DNA of 64,000 nt from positions 62,001-126,000 of the forward strand of contig NZ_FNJC01000004.1 in NCBI RefSeq assembly GCF_900104305.1. The letters run 5' to 3'. The position numbers and the translations under genes were made by a program. Under the pieces are notes generated by a model. The model did not search any database and was not told where the DNA came from. It saw only the letters and a program-made list of their open reading frames with translations. Source of the DNA: Filomicrobium insigne. GTDB lineage: Bacteria > Pseudomonadota > Alphaproteobacteria > Rhizobiales > Hyphomicrobiaceae. Shown piece by piece: positions 48,999 through 58,903 of the stretch. How positions within the stretch are numbered: position 1 is the first letter of the stretch; each line of letters begins with the position of its first letter.

Positions 48999-49789
48999 TG
49001 GACAGCGATTTTAATAGCGGTGACGCCACCTTCGACAATGATGTTGGCGTGTCGGAAGACCTGATCGAGACATGTGGCGGCGGCATTCCTGACGATGGCG
49101 AGCTGGCCGATGATGCAAGCAACGAACCGTCTGGCGATTTCGACGATGGTGCTGATGACAAGCCCGAAACTCGGATAGCTGCCGCACAGCGCCAAGCGGA
49201 TGAATGGCTAGAACAAGCTGAGCAAGCACGTTTCGATCATGCGCTGGATCATCAGCTTAGTGGCATTCCCGACGTTGCCGAAGATCCGATTGGGCACTTT
49301 CAGGCAAAGTTCCAAGCGCTGGAAAACCAACAGCAGCAACAGCAATTCTGGGGGACCGTCATCGAGTCTGAAAAGGCCATTCGCGAGACCACGCCCGACT
49401 ATGACGACGCCTGCCAGCATCTCGAATCCAGCCGTGTCCGAGAGCTCGAGCGATCCTTGCCCGATGATGATGCACGCAGCTGGGTTGCCGCGCGTCAAGC
49501 TGGCTTCAACACTCCGGCTGATCTGCGTCGAGCTCAGCTGGATCAGGATCGCGTTGGCGTCGCCCAGCTCGCCATTCAACGCGGCATGAGCCCCGCACAG
49601 CTCTATTACGAACTAGCCGCGGATCGCGGCTACCAGCCTAAAAGGCAGACCCGCACGACTTCACCGGGCGGACGGCGCTCGGCGTCAGCGGACCTACCGA
49701 CCCCGGACTTCACGACCCCGGATGAAGACCTCGTTGCTTGGGATGCCGAATGGAGCAAATACGAAAAAGCAGCGCGGGCGGCCGGATGA
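48995..49789 (+). CDS. scaffold-like virion assembly protein
   Basis: The 264-residue product is very acidic at the N-terminus, has a glutamine-rich coiled coil (HFQAKFQALENQQQQQQFWG) and the C-terminal motif VAQLAIQRGMSPAQLYYELA then ADRGYQPKR, which resembles head scaffolding proteins of podovirus-like phages. No capsid, portal or protease gene accompanies it. The call rests on my recognition of the pattern and is moderate. Confidence 0.5.
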   Translation: MMDSDFNSGDATFDNDVGVSEDLIETCGGGIPDDGELADDASNEPSGDFDDGADDKPETRIAAAQRQADEWLEQAEQARFDHALDHQLSGIPDVAEDPIGHFQAKFQALENQQQQQQFWGTVIESEKAIRETTPDYDDACQHLESSRVRELERSLPDDDARSWVAARQAGFNTPADLRRAQLDQDRVGVAQLAIQRGMSPAQLYYELAADRGYQPKRQTRTTSPGGRRSASADLPTPDFTTPDEDLVAWDAEWSKYEKAARAAG

Positions 49790-50118
49790 CCAAAGCGAAG
49801 ACACCAGCTAAGCGCGTGAGCCAGGCCTCTCGCAAGAAGGTCTCTGGCGAAGTGCCGCGCGTCGGGCATCTGGACTCGTTGGCCGGCGTGTTGCGTGAGC
49901 TTGGCTGTGTCTACCGCGAAGCGCGAACCGGGAAGTTGCCTTTGGATAAGGCGACAAAACTGGCCTACGTCCTCAAAGAGATGAGGGCTGCGCTTGAGGC
50001 CATCACGATCGAACGAATCGAAGAACGACTGGCCGAGCTTGAAAGCATGAAAATCATCAACGGACACGCGAACTCTGGCGACCAGAGCGCAACTCGAAAG
50101 ACTTTCGGCGCGCATTGA
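49786..50118 (+). CDS. hypothetical basic protein
   Basis: The 110-residue product has a lysine-rich N-terminus and a long helix (RTGKLPLDKATKLAYVLKEM; RAALEAITIERIEERLAELE). It overlaps the scaffold-like gene by 4 bases. Similar small helical proteins occur next to DNA-packaging genes, but function is not assignable. Confidence 0.5.
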   Translation: MTKAKTPAKRVSQASRKKVSGEVPRVGHLDSLAGVLRELGCVYREARTGKLPLDKATKLAYVLKEMRAALEAITIERIEERLAELESMKIINGHANSGDQSATRKTFGAH

Positions 50119-50230
50119 TGGTCGTCCGAAGTTCACGTCTGCGTTTCGCGTTTAAAGAAATCGGTGCCTGCGGCTTGGTTTTGTTCGTGAAATCGGCCGC
50201 GGGCATCAGTTGGGAAAACAGAGACTAGAC

Positions 50231-50524
50231 ATGGCCAACGCCAAACTCGCAAAGCTTGCGCAGCGGATCGAGAAGCTCGCGGAAGCGCACAACCCGCCGG
50301 TGAAGGTGGCCGTCTTTGCCGGCGAGAGCACGCGGCAAGCGCTGGACCGTCACCTTGAGCTTCGGCCCGATCACCGTGATCGACAGTATCGCTTCGAGTG
50401 GCGTGATCGTGAACGTAATGAGGTCGATGAAATGTGCGCCACAGCTGATCCGGGCGAGCTGGCTGCGGTCCTCAAGCAGATCTGGGAGAGGCCCGGAGAC
50501 ATGCTGGGAAGAGCACTCCCCTGA
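50231..50524 (+). CDS. hypothetical phage-like protein
   Basis: The 97-residue product starts MANAKLAKLAQRIEKLAEAH and has a charged centre (ELRPDHRDRQYRFEWRDRER). The ribosome binding site is weak. It overlaps the following HTH gene by one base. Confidence 0.5.
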   Translation: MANAKLAKLAQRIEKLAEAHNPPVKVAVFAGESTRQALDRHLELRPDHRDRQYRFEWRDRERNEVDEMCATADPGELAAVLKQIWERPGDMLGRALP

Positions 50525-50757
50525 TGTCTCGGTCCGACGAAATCACGGACGAGGACTGGGCGAACGAAGTGAGGATACTGGAACAGGAACGACGTAAGCG
50601 CTTCAGGAAGCAATGTCTCGATTGGATCAGGTCTGAGTTTCACAGGACGGGTGAACTCCCATCGTGGAGCAGAGTACATGCCGTTCTCAAACTTTCTCGC
50701 GCGACAGCTTTTAGATACCGAAGTCGCGTGATGGCGGAACTAGAAGAGAAACAGTGA
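50524..50757 (+). CDS. small HTH protein
   Basis: The 77-residue product ends with a helix-turn-helix (ELPSWSRVHAVLKLSRATAF then RYRSRVMAELEEKQ). It starts on the stop of the previous gene (TGATG). Possibly a late regulator of element II. Confidence 0.55.
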   Translation: MSRSDEITDEDWANEVRILEQERRKRFRKQCLDWIRSEFHRTGELPSWSRVHAVLKLSRATAFRYRSRVMAELEEKQ

Positions 50758-50767
50758 AGGACATTTG

Positions 50768-50917
50768 ATGGCTCGCTGGCAGGAAGCTCCGATTGTTAAC
50801 TTGGACGTGACGCCGACCACGACGCCGCGCTGGCAGCAAGCGTGCCGATCTGGTTGTGATCGGAAAGCGGGGGGAAGCAGCGGACTTTGCCAAGCTGCAC
50901 CTGGGCTCAAATCTTGA
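50768..50917 (+). pseudogene. truncated phage gene fused to chromosome
   Basis: From ATG 50768 (GAAGGA upstream) the frame reads MARWQEAPIVNLDVTP then TTTPRWQQA, with the W-x-x-A-P repeats common at the N-terminus of phage DNA-ejection proteins. From about 50840 the same frame runs in shadow of universal stress protein codons and stops at 50917. The gene is therefore cut off at the element's right end. Confidence 0.6.
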
Positions 50918-51344
50918 GCGCGTCGTTCGCACGAGCCACCGTCCGGTGCTCGTTGCTTCGCGGGAATTCAGGCCGATCCAGCGCATCCTCATCGCGTTCG
51001 ACGGTGGCCCAAGCGTGAGTAAGGCTATCGATTATCTCGCGCGTGCTCGCTCGCAGTTCCAAGGCCTGGAGATGCACTTATTATTCGCGGGGCTTCCTAC
51101 GGATGAAGGTGCAAAGCGGCTGGATCAGGCTGCGACCCTGTTGGGCAACTCCGGGTACTCAGTGGAAGCAAGTATCGAACCTGGACAGCCTGAAACGACA
51201 ATCGCTGCGTCGGTTCAGAACCGTCAGATCGATCTACTCGTGATGGGCGCTTACGGTCATTCGCGCATACGGAGCTTCATCATTGGCAGTACGACGACAG
51301 AAATGATCCGTTCCTGTGCCATTCCCGTGGTGCTGTTTCGATAG
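50828..51344 (+). pseudogene. universal stress protein, 5' truncated
   Basis: Codons from about 50831 (SKRADLVVIGKRGEAADFAK, LHLGSNLERVVRTSHRPVLV) are the end of a first USP domain; a complete second USP domain follows (ILIAFDGGPSVSKAIDYLAR ... LLVMGAYGHSRIRSFIIGST), with the ATP-binding G-x2-G-x9-G-S/T signature. About 120 N-terminal residues of a tandem USP protein are missing where element II abuts. A GTG at 50856 could still start a shorter protein. This marks the junction between element and host. Confidence 0.75.
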
Positions 51345-51577
51345 GGTCCGAATGGCCGAACCCATTTGCTGGAGCCGCGCCGGCGAGGGATCTCGTTGAA
51401 TCTCGGCAATGGACCGTCGTGGGGACGCATACCTTGTTTTTCGCCCGCGTCGTGGTGGCCGACACGGCGGATCGCGATCCACTTGTCTACCACACCGGAA
51501 GCTTTAACCGGTTGGCTAAAGGCTGCGCTTCGGCATGGTCGGGAGGGCTACCTTTGCCACTCCCCCAAAAACGTCGC

Positions 51578-52930
51578 TTATTTTTCGATGTCGATATCTT
51601 TTGTCTCTTTCCCGAGCAGCAAAGAGATCAAGGTCAGCCCTGCCATCGCGGACAGATAGATGCCGACCCAGAACGGGCTCCCGCCTCCTGTGCTCCAAAG
51701 GGCAACCGCGATGAACGGGGCCACGGCCGCTCCTAAAATCGATGAGACATTGTAGGAAATGCCAGAGCCTGTGTAGCGAATGTTTGCAGGAAAGAGCTCT
51801 GGTAAAAGAGCGCCCATCGGTCCGAATGTCATACCCATCAACGTGAAGCCGAGGATGAGCCAGGCCATGACGCCGACAGTGCCGGCAGCGAGCATCGGCG
51901 TCCAGACGAGACCAAACACGATGATGGCGAGTGTGACCCATATAAGCGTTTTGCGGCGACCCAATTTATCGGCGAACGGACCAGAGATGAGCGTGAAGAT
52001 GCCGAAGAACACCACGCCAATGATCATCATCAGAACAAAGGTTGTGTAGTCGTAGCCGAGACCCGGAAGTGGGGCGTTCGTCGCAGCGCGCCCGTAGCTC
52101 AGCGAAAACGTCGTCATAAGATAGAAGAGGACGTAGGTCGCGAGCATGTAGAATGTGCCGAGGACGAGTTCCTTCCAGTGGGTGCGGAAGACCGTAGCGA
52201 GAGGGATTTTTTGAACGTTGCCGGTGCGTACAGTTTTCTCGAAAGCGGTGCTCTCAACGAGGCTTAGACGAACCCAAAGGCCAACTATGACCATTACCGC
52301 AGAGAAGAGGAAGGGAATGCGCCAGCCCCATTCGAGAAACGCGGCGGAAGGCTTCGATGGGTCGTCGGATGGCAGCGCCGCAGCAATGAGGAGGAACAGC
52401 CCGTTGGCGATAATGAAACCGATCGGGGCTCCGAGTTGCGGGAACGTTCCGTATATTGCGCGTTTCTTTGGTGGTGCGTTTTCCGTTGCGACGAGCGCCG
52501 CGCCGCTCCATTCACCGCCAAGGGCAAAACCTTGAGCAAGACGCATTACGACTAGCAGAGCTGGGGCGAGCCAACCGGCCGTTTCATATGTTGGCAGTAG
52601 CCCGATCAGAAACGTTGCGATGCCCATCGTAAGGAGTGCACCAACGAGCGTGTTCTTGCGTCCGCGCTTATCGCCGAGATGGCCGAAGAAAATGGCGCCG
52701 AGCGGCCGGGCGATCATCGCTGCTCCGAAGATGGCGAAGGATGCCAACAGAGCGGTTGTTTCATTCCCTGGCGGGAAGAACAGGTGCGGGAAAACCAGAA
52801 CGGCCGCCGTCGCATAGACGTAGAAATCGTAAAATTCAATGGTCGTGCCGACCAGGCTGGCGACGATGACGCGAGAGCGCGGGTTTGCTGGAGCGACGCC
52901 AGAAAGGGCGGCGGGAGTTGTTACGGTCAT
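51578..52930 (-). CDS. MFS transporter, metabolite:H+ symporter family
   Basis: The 450-residue product has 12 predicted membrane segments, the loop 2-3 motif GHLGDKRGRKNTL and its partner GPFADKLGRRKTL in loop 8-9, and VGTTIEFYDFYVYATAAVLV near the N-terminus, typical of the MHS family (shikimate, proline/betaine, dicarboxylate symporters). The substrate cannot be told. The start at 52930 follows GGAG; an upstream ATG at 52969 lacks support. Confidence 0.88.
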   Translation of the reverse strand: MTVTTPAALSGVAPANPRSRVIVASLVGTTIEFYDFYVYATAAVLVFPHLFFPPGNETTALLASFAIFGAAMIARPLGAIFFGHLGDKRGRKNTLVGALLTMGIATFLIGLLPTYETAGWLAPALLVVMRLAQGFALGGEWSGAALVATENAPPKKRAIYGTFPQLGAPIGFIIANGLFLLIAAALPSDDPSKPSAAFLEWGWRIPFLFSAVMVIVGLWVRLSLVESTAFEKTVRTGNVQKIPLATVFRTHWKELVLGTFYMLATYVLFYLMTTFSLSYGRAATNAPLPGLGYDYTTFVLMMIIGVVFFGIFTLISGPFADKLGRRKTLIWVTLAIIVFGLVWTPMLAAGTVGVMAWLILGFTLMGMTFGPMGALLPELFPANIRYTGSGISYNVSSILGAAVAPFIAVALWSTGGGSPFWVGIYLSAMAGLTLISLLLGKETKDIDIEK

Positions 52931-53347
52931 TAAGGAAAGAGCTCCGAAGCGAATGACGGGGCGCGGCAAGAATTAGGCGTAGCTACACCAAGCTAGATTC
53001 TCGCGCCACAACGAATTCGCGGAATTCGAACATCGTTGACGGTGGGGTGGCCGAGGGTTCGTTATTCGATCGCCATATTGGGCATATGAGCGGCTCAATG
53101 TGCTGTATTGTCACTGAAACCGATGCTGATGCGACATTGCGGCGGACCGCCAAGATGGTTGCTTATATTCCACGGGGGTAGAGAAAAGTTTACTGACGCC
53201 TGCCTGTGATGGGCAACATGGCCAGTTGATGCTAGCGGATCCGAAGAAAAGTGGCTATGCATCCAGGCTAAACCCTCCGCAGCTTATATACCCTCCTGTT
53301 CCTACAGAGGATCGAAGTGCTGCGCCTCACGAGATACAACTTAGATC
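52931..53347. other. intergenic, divergent promoter region
   Basis: No gene is visible in these 417 bases between the divergent transporter and helicase genes. I see no clear operator; the stretch just before 53348 is moderately AT-rich. Confidence 0.4.
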
Positions 53348-55108
53348 ATGACATTTCCGTCGACCCATACGGCGCTCTCAGGAGCGCTCGCCACCCGTGG
53401 CTATTCTGTTCCAACTGATGTGCAACTCGCGGTTTTGGACGCAAATGCGTCGGAGCGAGACTTGCTGGTGTCCGCGCAGACCGGATCGGGCAAGACCGTC
53501 GCCTTCGGGCTGGCGATGGCTTCGACGTTGCTGGGATCACAGGAGCGGTTCGGACGTGCAAGCCAGCCCTCGGCATTGATCATTGCCCCGACGCGGGAAC
53601 TGGCTTTGCAAGTGCAGAGAGAGCTGAGCTGGCTGTACGCTGAGACGGGTGCACGCGTGCTAGCGTGCGTCGGAGGTATGGACGCGCGTTCTGAAGCGCG
53701 TCAGCTTGCTGGGGGTTCTCATATCGTCGTCGGTACGCCTGGGCGCTTGCGCGATCATTTGGAGCGCGGCCGCCTTGATCTCGGACAGCTCAAGGTGGCT
53801 GTGCTCGATGAAGCTGATGAGATGCTCGATCTTGGCTTCCGTGAAGATCTGGAGTTCATTCTGGACGCAACGCCTGAGAGCCGTCGCACACTGCTCTTCT
53901 CTGCAACGATGCCGCGCGAGATCGCAGCGTTGGCGCGGCGTTATCAGAAGGATGCCGTCAGGATCGAAACGCAGCGGCGCGACGTACAGCATGCCGATAT
54001 CGCCTACCAGGCTATCCGCGTGGCGCCGACGGATGTTGAAAATGCCGTGGTCAATGTCTTGCGCTTGCATGAAGTGCGCGCCGCAATTGTCTTTTGTGCA
54101 ACTCGTGAAGCTGTGAAGCGGCTGCATGCGCGACTTTTGGAGCGCGGCTTTTCTGCTGTTGCCTTGTCGGGTGAGCTGAGCCAGGGCGAGCGCAGCCAAG
54201 CGCTGCAAGCGTTACGCGATGGCCGGGCGCGGGTTCTCGTTGCGACCGATGTTGCCGCTCGCGGGCTCGATCTCCCGGACCTTTCCCTCGTGATTCATGC
54301 TGAGCTTCCGCATGACGCAGAGACCTTGCTACACCGTTCAGGACGTACGGGGCGTGCCGGGCGGAAGGGGCTCTGCATTTTGCTCGTGCCATTTAATCGA
54401 CGACGCAAAGCGCAGGTGTTGCTTAGCGGGGCGAAGCTGGACGTTGCGTGGTTGCCCGCGCCTACACCTGACGAGATCAGAGCACGTGACCAGGAGAGGT
54501 TCCTCGCGGATCCAATTTTTGCGGACGTAGTGCGTGAGGATGAAGTCGCGATCGTACGCAATCTACAGGCGTCGCGTTCCGCGGACGAGATTGCTCTTGC
54601 TCTTATACGGCTCCATCTAGCCCGCTTGCCTGCGCCGGAAGATTTGCTGCCAGATGCAGGTCCACCTCCCCGATCGGATCGCCGGAGCAATGGGGATGGA
54701 CGGAGAGCTGGTTGGTCCAATGGTGATGCCACGGCCGCGCCTGATAATGGCAAGCGACCATCACGTGGCCCCAATTCAGGATCGCGCGATATGATTTGGT
54801 TCCGGCTAAACATCGGACGCGAGCGGAATGCCGATCCGAAATGGCTTATTCCATTGATTTGTGAAGCTGGCGGCATCAGTAAGTCCGAGATTGGCTCGAT
54901 CAAAATTTTTGATCGTGATACGCGTTTTGAGATTACTGCTCGGATTGCAGACAAGTTCGCCGATACGGTGCGTGTCAATAAGTCGAAGAAAGGCGCTATT
55001 ACTCGTGTCGAGCGGGAAGGTTTTGGAGCACGTCCTCGCTCATCTAAACCGGCAGATCGCGGTGCGAAGAAAAAACACCGTGGCGCTGCTTCTGGCGCGA
55101 AGGCTTAA
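53348..55108 (+). CDS. DEAD-box RNA helicase with DbpA RNA-binding domain
   Basis: The 586-residue product has the Q motif (GYSVPTDVQLAVL), motif I AQTGSGKT, Ia PTRELA, TPGR, motif II DEAD (VLDEADEMLDLGF), III SAT, and VI HRSGRTGRAG, then a linker and a C-terminal DbpA-type RNA-binding domain (WFRLNIGRERNADPKWLIPL ... DRDTRFEITARI) with a basic tail. Such helicases remodel rRNA during ribosome assembly or cold adaptation. Confidence 0.92.
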   Translation: MTFPSTHTALSGALATRGYSVPTDVQLAVLDANASERDLLVSAQTGSGKTVAFGLAMASTLLGSQERFGRASQPSALIIAPTRELALQVQRELSWLYAETGARVLACVGGMDARSEARQLAGGSHIVVGTPGRLRDHLERGRLDLGQLKVAVLDEADEMLDLGFREDLEFILDATPESRRTLLFSATMPREIAALARRYQKDAVRIETQRRDVQHADIAYQAIRVAPTDVENAVVNVLRLHEVRAAIVFCATREAVKRLHARLLERGFSAVALSGELSQGERSQALQALRDGRARVLVATDVAARGLDLPDLSLVIHAELPHDAETLLHRSGRTGRAGRKGLCILLVPFNRRRKAQVLLSGAKLDVAWLPAPTPDEIRARDQERFLADPIFADVVREDEVAIVRNLQASRSADEIALALIRLHLARLPAPEDLLPDAGPPPRSDRRSNGDGRRAGWSNGDATAAPDNGKRPSRGPNSGSRDMIWFRLNIGRERNADPKWLIPLICEAGGISKSEIGSIKIFDRDTRFEITARIADKFADTVRVNKSKKGAITRVEREGFGARPRSSKPADRGAKKKHRGAASGAKA

Positions 55109-55192
55109 GTGTGTTGTGCTTACCGATCTTCTTAGGCGTTAGGACCTCAGAACGCCTATTGGCGTGATGCGTTATTTCGGTGAGGTCTGTAA

Positions 55193-55741
55193 ATGGCCCA
55201 TGTACATCCAGTGGGTGTGATCGAGGTGCGGGTCAACGAGATTTCGCAGCTTTTTGACACGCTTGACCCTCTACCCTTCCGCGACCGTGACCTTGATCCA
55301 CACGCGGAAGAGTACATTGTTGGCTGGGCACGAGAATTTCCCCGGCGGCGAGCTTTTACGATCATCGTGCATGCACCGAAGCATGAGCTCGGGAATAAAT
55401 ACGCCCAACAACTAGAGGCGGCATTGCGCAGCTACTTCAATTATCGCGCGGATGTCGTTGAGGGCGAACTTAAAGAACTTTTTAAAGTCGGCCGTAAGTC
55501 TCTCCTTATCGGAATGGCTGTGTTGGCCACATGTACTGTGGCCGCGCAAGCAATTCCGGAAATTGTTGGGCCGGGAAGTATCAGCCGTTTTTTTGGCGAA
55601 GGGCTTGTCATTCTGGGGTGGGTGGCAAACTGGAAGCCAATGGAAATTTTTCTTTATGAATGGTGGCCTTTGGGGCGCCGTAGGGATCTCTATCGTCGCC
55701 TGGGGCAGGCGTGTGTAGAGGTAAAGGCTTTTGACGCTTGA
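55193..55741 (+). CDS. conserved membrane protein
   Basis: The 182-residue product has a soluble N-terminal half (VGVIEVRVNEISQLFDTLDP; FTIIVHAPKHELGNKYAQQL) and two hydrophobic segments (SLLIGMAVLATCTVAAQAIP, FFGEGLVILGWVANWKPMEI) ending in a basic helix. It looks like a conserved bacterial family of unknown function, full length. Confidence 0.7.
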   Translation: MAHVHPVGVIEVRVNEISQLFDTLDPLPFRDRDLDPHAEEYIVGWAREFPRRRAFTIIVHAPKHELGNKYAQQLEAALRSYFNYRADVVEGELKELFKVGRKSLLIGMAVLATCTVAAQAIPEIVGPGSISRFFGEGLVILGWVANWKPMEIFLYEWWPLGRRRDLYRRLGQACVEVKAFDA

Positions 55742-55978
55742 AGAGTAGCTTATGCAGGGTTGCGCTAAGGCGCTGCCGCTTGGCTCGTCGCCCTCGACAA
55801 GCCTGTACGGTACCTGCCGGGTATTTTCTAATGATGAGGGTGCCTTACAGTCAGTATCTCCGGCAACGCTGAGCTCGTATTGCCGCCAGGTTATCGGTGA
55901 CGGTGATTTTCATGGGCTGCCGGTCGTTTGGTATGTCATTCTGAACCTTGTTGCGGCGTTCGCGTGAAGGTTAAGGAC
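55742..55978 (+). other. intergenic stretch
   Basis: Contains only a doubtful 71-codon frame (55752-55967) without a ribosome binding site. No regulatory element recognised. Confidence 0.35.
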
Positions 55979-56636
55979 ATGCGGCTCGGTTTGACGCGCC
56001 CCTCCCGACATTGGGCGCGCTCCTGATTTTGGTTCTGGTCGCAGTCGCAACAGGTTCTCTTGTTTCGGCACAAACGAATTTCGCGGCTCGAGTCGTTATC
56101 GGCTGGGATGCGGGTGTTGTTGTTTAATTGGGACTCGTCTGGGGGAAGATGGCAACCGCCACCGAGCAGGATATTCGTGCCCGGGCGGGGATGGAAGATG
56201 AGAGTTTCTGGGGAGTAACGATGTTACTCGTCGCAGCGGCGTGCGCCAGCCTCCTCGCCATTGTGATTGTAATTGGTACTTCGGCATCGTTGGAGCCCCT
56301 AATGCGCAGGCTCTACTTGGGACTAGCGGCCTTAACGATTTGTCTCTCGTGGCTGTTGGTGCAGACCGTATATGCGGTTCACTATGCCCATATGTATTAC
56401 AGCGCACACGGGAAAGGTGACAAAGCTGGATTAGGATTTCCCCATGACGATCCCCCACTCTATGCTGATTTTGCTTATTTTTTCCTTTGTTATTGGAATG
56501 ACGTGCCAAGTCGCTGATGTCGCCACGACAAACCGTGAAATACGCCGCGTGGTTCTTATCCATGGGGTTATTTTTTTTCTTCTTCAATGCCATTCTTATC
56601 GCTCTTGGCGTGAACATCGCTGGGAGTTTTTTGTAA
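55979..56636 (+). pseudogene. DUF1345 membrane protein, multiply disrupted
   Basis: Joined across frames the sequence reads as a DUF1345 protein: MRLGLTRPSRHWA, frame change, LILVLVAVATGSLVSAQTNF ... GWDAGVVV, an in-frame TAA at 56125-56127 where tyrosine is expected, LGLVWGKMATATEQDIRARA ... PPLYADFAYF, frame change near 56490, FVIGMTCQVADVATTNREIR ... LIHGVIFF, frame change, FFNAILIALGVNIAGSFL and stop at 56634. Three frameshifts plus one nonsense mutation mean it is not functional. Confidence 0.85.
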
Positions 56637-56705
56637 GGGGGCTCGCAGGGTCAACGAGAGTTCCTATATCCCTCTGGTCCGGGAGGCGGATACGAAGGTG
56701 ATTAG

Positions 56706-58607
56706 GTGACGAGTTTATCGGCACGGATTTCTGCCTCGCAGCGTACGGATCGAGACCTTCGGTCGTGGCAGTTGGGCTTTGGGGCGATTGGTATCGTTTA
56801 CGGTGATATCGGCACGAGCCCACTCTACGCTTTTCGCGAGGCATTGAAGGAATCGCCACCCGGAGAAGCGACCATTCTTGGATTGCTTTCACTGATTTTC
56901 TGGGCGTTGACCCTTATCGTTTCTCTTAAATACCTGATCATTATTCTCAGGGCCGATAACCATGGCGAAGGTGGGATCCTCGCATTGGTCGCGCTGCTAA
57001 TGCATTCCAGGCCGGAGAAAGATCGTATCGGATTGCTTATTGTCGCCCTGGGCATTCTTGGCGCCGCACTCTTATACGGCGACGGCGCGATCACACCGGC
57101 CATCTCTGTCTTAAGTGCCGTGGAAGGATTGGCGACGACTGGCCATGGTCTTGAGTTCATGGTGCTGCCCACCTCGGTGGTCATTCTCGTTTTGCTGTTT
57201 GCCCTTCAAAAGCGCGGAACATATCGGCTCGCGTCCTGGTTCGCCCCGATCATGTTCGTGTGGTTTGTCATGATCGCGATCCTGGGCGTGACCAGTATCG
57301 TGCAGACCCCGCATGTTCTTGCAGCGCTTGATCCACGCTACGCACTTGCGTTTCTCTTCACCAACGGCGTCATTGGTTTTATCGTCTTAGGAGCGGTTTT
57401 TCTCGTCGTGACTGGGGCCGAAGCTCTTTACGCAGATATGGGGCATTTCGGGGCCCGTCCCATCCGCTTGGCATGGTTTGCGATTGCAGGGCCTTGCTTG
57501 CTGCTGAACTACTTCGGGCAGGGTGCTGCCGTTCTTGCGGACCCGGGGCGTGCCCCCGATCGATTCTATGCTCTAGCCCCTACTTGGGGGCTCTATCCAC
57601 TTATCGGACTGGCCACATTGGCCACGATCGTCGCCTCGCAAGCAATGATTTCGGGAGTGTTTTCTCTCACCAGTTAGGCCGTGCAATTGGGATTCATGCC
57701 GCGCATCCGCATCGTGCACACCTCATCCAGCGAGTCCGGGCAGATCTATGTTCCGTTGGTCAACGGAGTGTTGGGAGTTGCTACGGTGCTGCTCGCCATA
57801 GGTTTCGGCTCCTCTTCGCACCTCGCTGCTGCTTACGGGATCGCGGTGTCGACCACCATGGTCATTACGACCATCCTGCTGTTCTTCGTCATGCGCGACT
57901 GCTGGCGGATTCAGGCACCGGTTGCGTTTGCCGTGACAGCATTTTTTATGGTGGTCGATCTCGTCTTCTTTGGTGCGAACCTTTTGAAAGTTGAGCAGGG
58001 CGGCTGGTTGCCTTTGGCGATCGCGGCAGCATTGTTTGTCGTGATGGTGTCCTGGCGCAGGGGGCGACAACATCTCTTCACTCGCCTCGGTGTAGATGAA
58101 GAGCCCATCAAGGATTTTGTTGCGCGAGCGGATAAGCAGGGGCTGCACCGGATACCCGGCACCGCTGTTTTCTTGAGCCCGTTGCAGGTCGATACACCCT
58201 ATCTCTTGCGGCGGCTTGCTGACCGAACCGGAGTGCTTCGGGAAAACGTATTGATCGTTACGGTGTTGACCACGGATTTGCCGCGTGTCCCCGCAGCTCA
58301 GCGGCTCACGATGCGAGAAATAGCGCCCGGTTTTTATCGCGTCCTCGTGCACTACGGATTCATGCAAACGCCGCATGTGCCCGTCGCGCTCCGTCTGGCT
58401 CAAGAGGCTGGCTACAATATCGATGTTGAAGATGCCGTCTTTTTCCTTGGCCGGGTCACTCTTGTGCCAGCGGAGAAGGTGGCGGGCATGCCGATGTGGA
58501 TGAAGAAGTTGTTCTCACTGATGAGCCACAATGCGCAGACGGCCGCGGATTTTTATAATCTGCCTCCCGATCAGGTTATCGAGCTCGGCATACAACTTGA
58601 GATCTGA
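56706..58607 (+). pseudogene. kup: Kup potassium transporter interrupted by an in-frame TAG
   Basis: Residues 1-323 (GFGAIGIVYGDIGTSPLYAF, ILRADNHGEGGILALVALLM, ADMGHFGARPIRLAWF, ASQAMISGVFSLTS) and 57681-58607 (VQLGFMPRIRIVHTSSSESG, QIYVPLVNG, ... ending QVIELGIQLEI) are two halves of one Kup protein in the same frame, separated only by TAG at 57675-57677, where the family has arginine-glutamine before AVQLG. The protein would be a 12-segment K+:H+ symporter with a cytoplasmic C-terminal domain. The GTG at 57681 is unlikely to rescue it. A single read-through event or sequencing error would restore the full protein. Confidence 0.85.
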
Positions 58608-58903
58608 ATGATTGCGCTAGTTCGACGCCCTTCCGCATTCCGTTTTCCGGTTGGTTACGGCACGGCTCTCCCGGGTCGGGGGAGTGGGGAGACATGTATT
58701 GTCAGCTCAGCGATCTGCCGCTCTCAAACGGCGTGGTCTATGATCGGCTGGACGAGACGTTCGCGTAAAGCTTCGGCAGCGCCTCACCTTTAAGGTCAAC
58801 CTGAGAGTGCGGCGTTTGCATAGATACACTTTATTGGAAGGCGCGACCTAATGCTGCGAGGCTTGCTCTAGCGTGACGGAGATCACGCTGGAGGAGATAA
58901 GCA
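58608..58903 (+). other. intergenic stretch
   Basis: A 61-codon frame begins at 58608 directly on the kup stop but has no recognisable content. The end of the stretch holds the GGAGGAGATAA ribosome binding site of the next gene. Confidence 0.35.

Larger units (their letters stand above)
42000..50840. mobile_element. Integrative element II (decayed prophage or satellite-like)
   Basis: The span starts near a P4-type integrase and includes an AlpA-like regulator, a replication initiator with embedded origin, an XRE repressor and a run of small phage-like genes, but no terminase, portal, capsid or tail genes. At the right it breaks off inside a phage-like gene that is fused to the remains of a host universal stress protein gene. 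The left limit is not defined by any direct repeat I can see. Confidence 0.7.
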
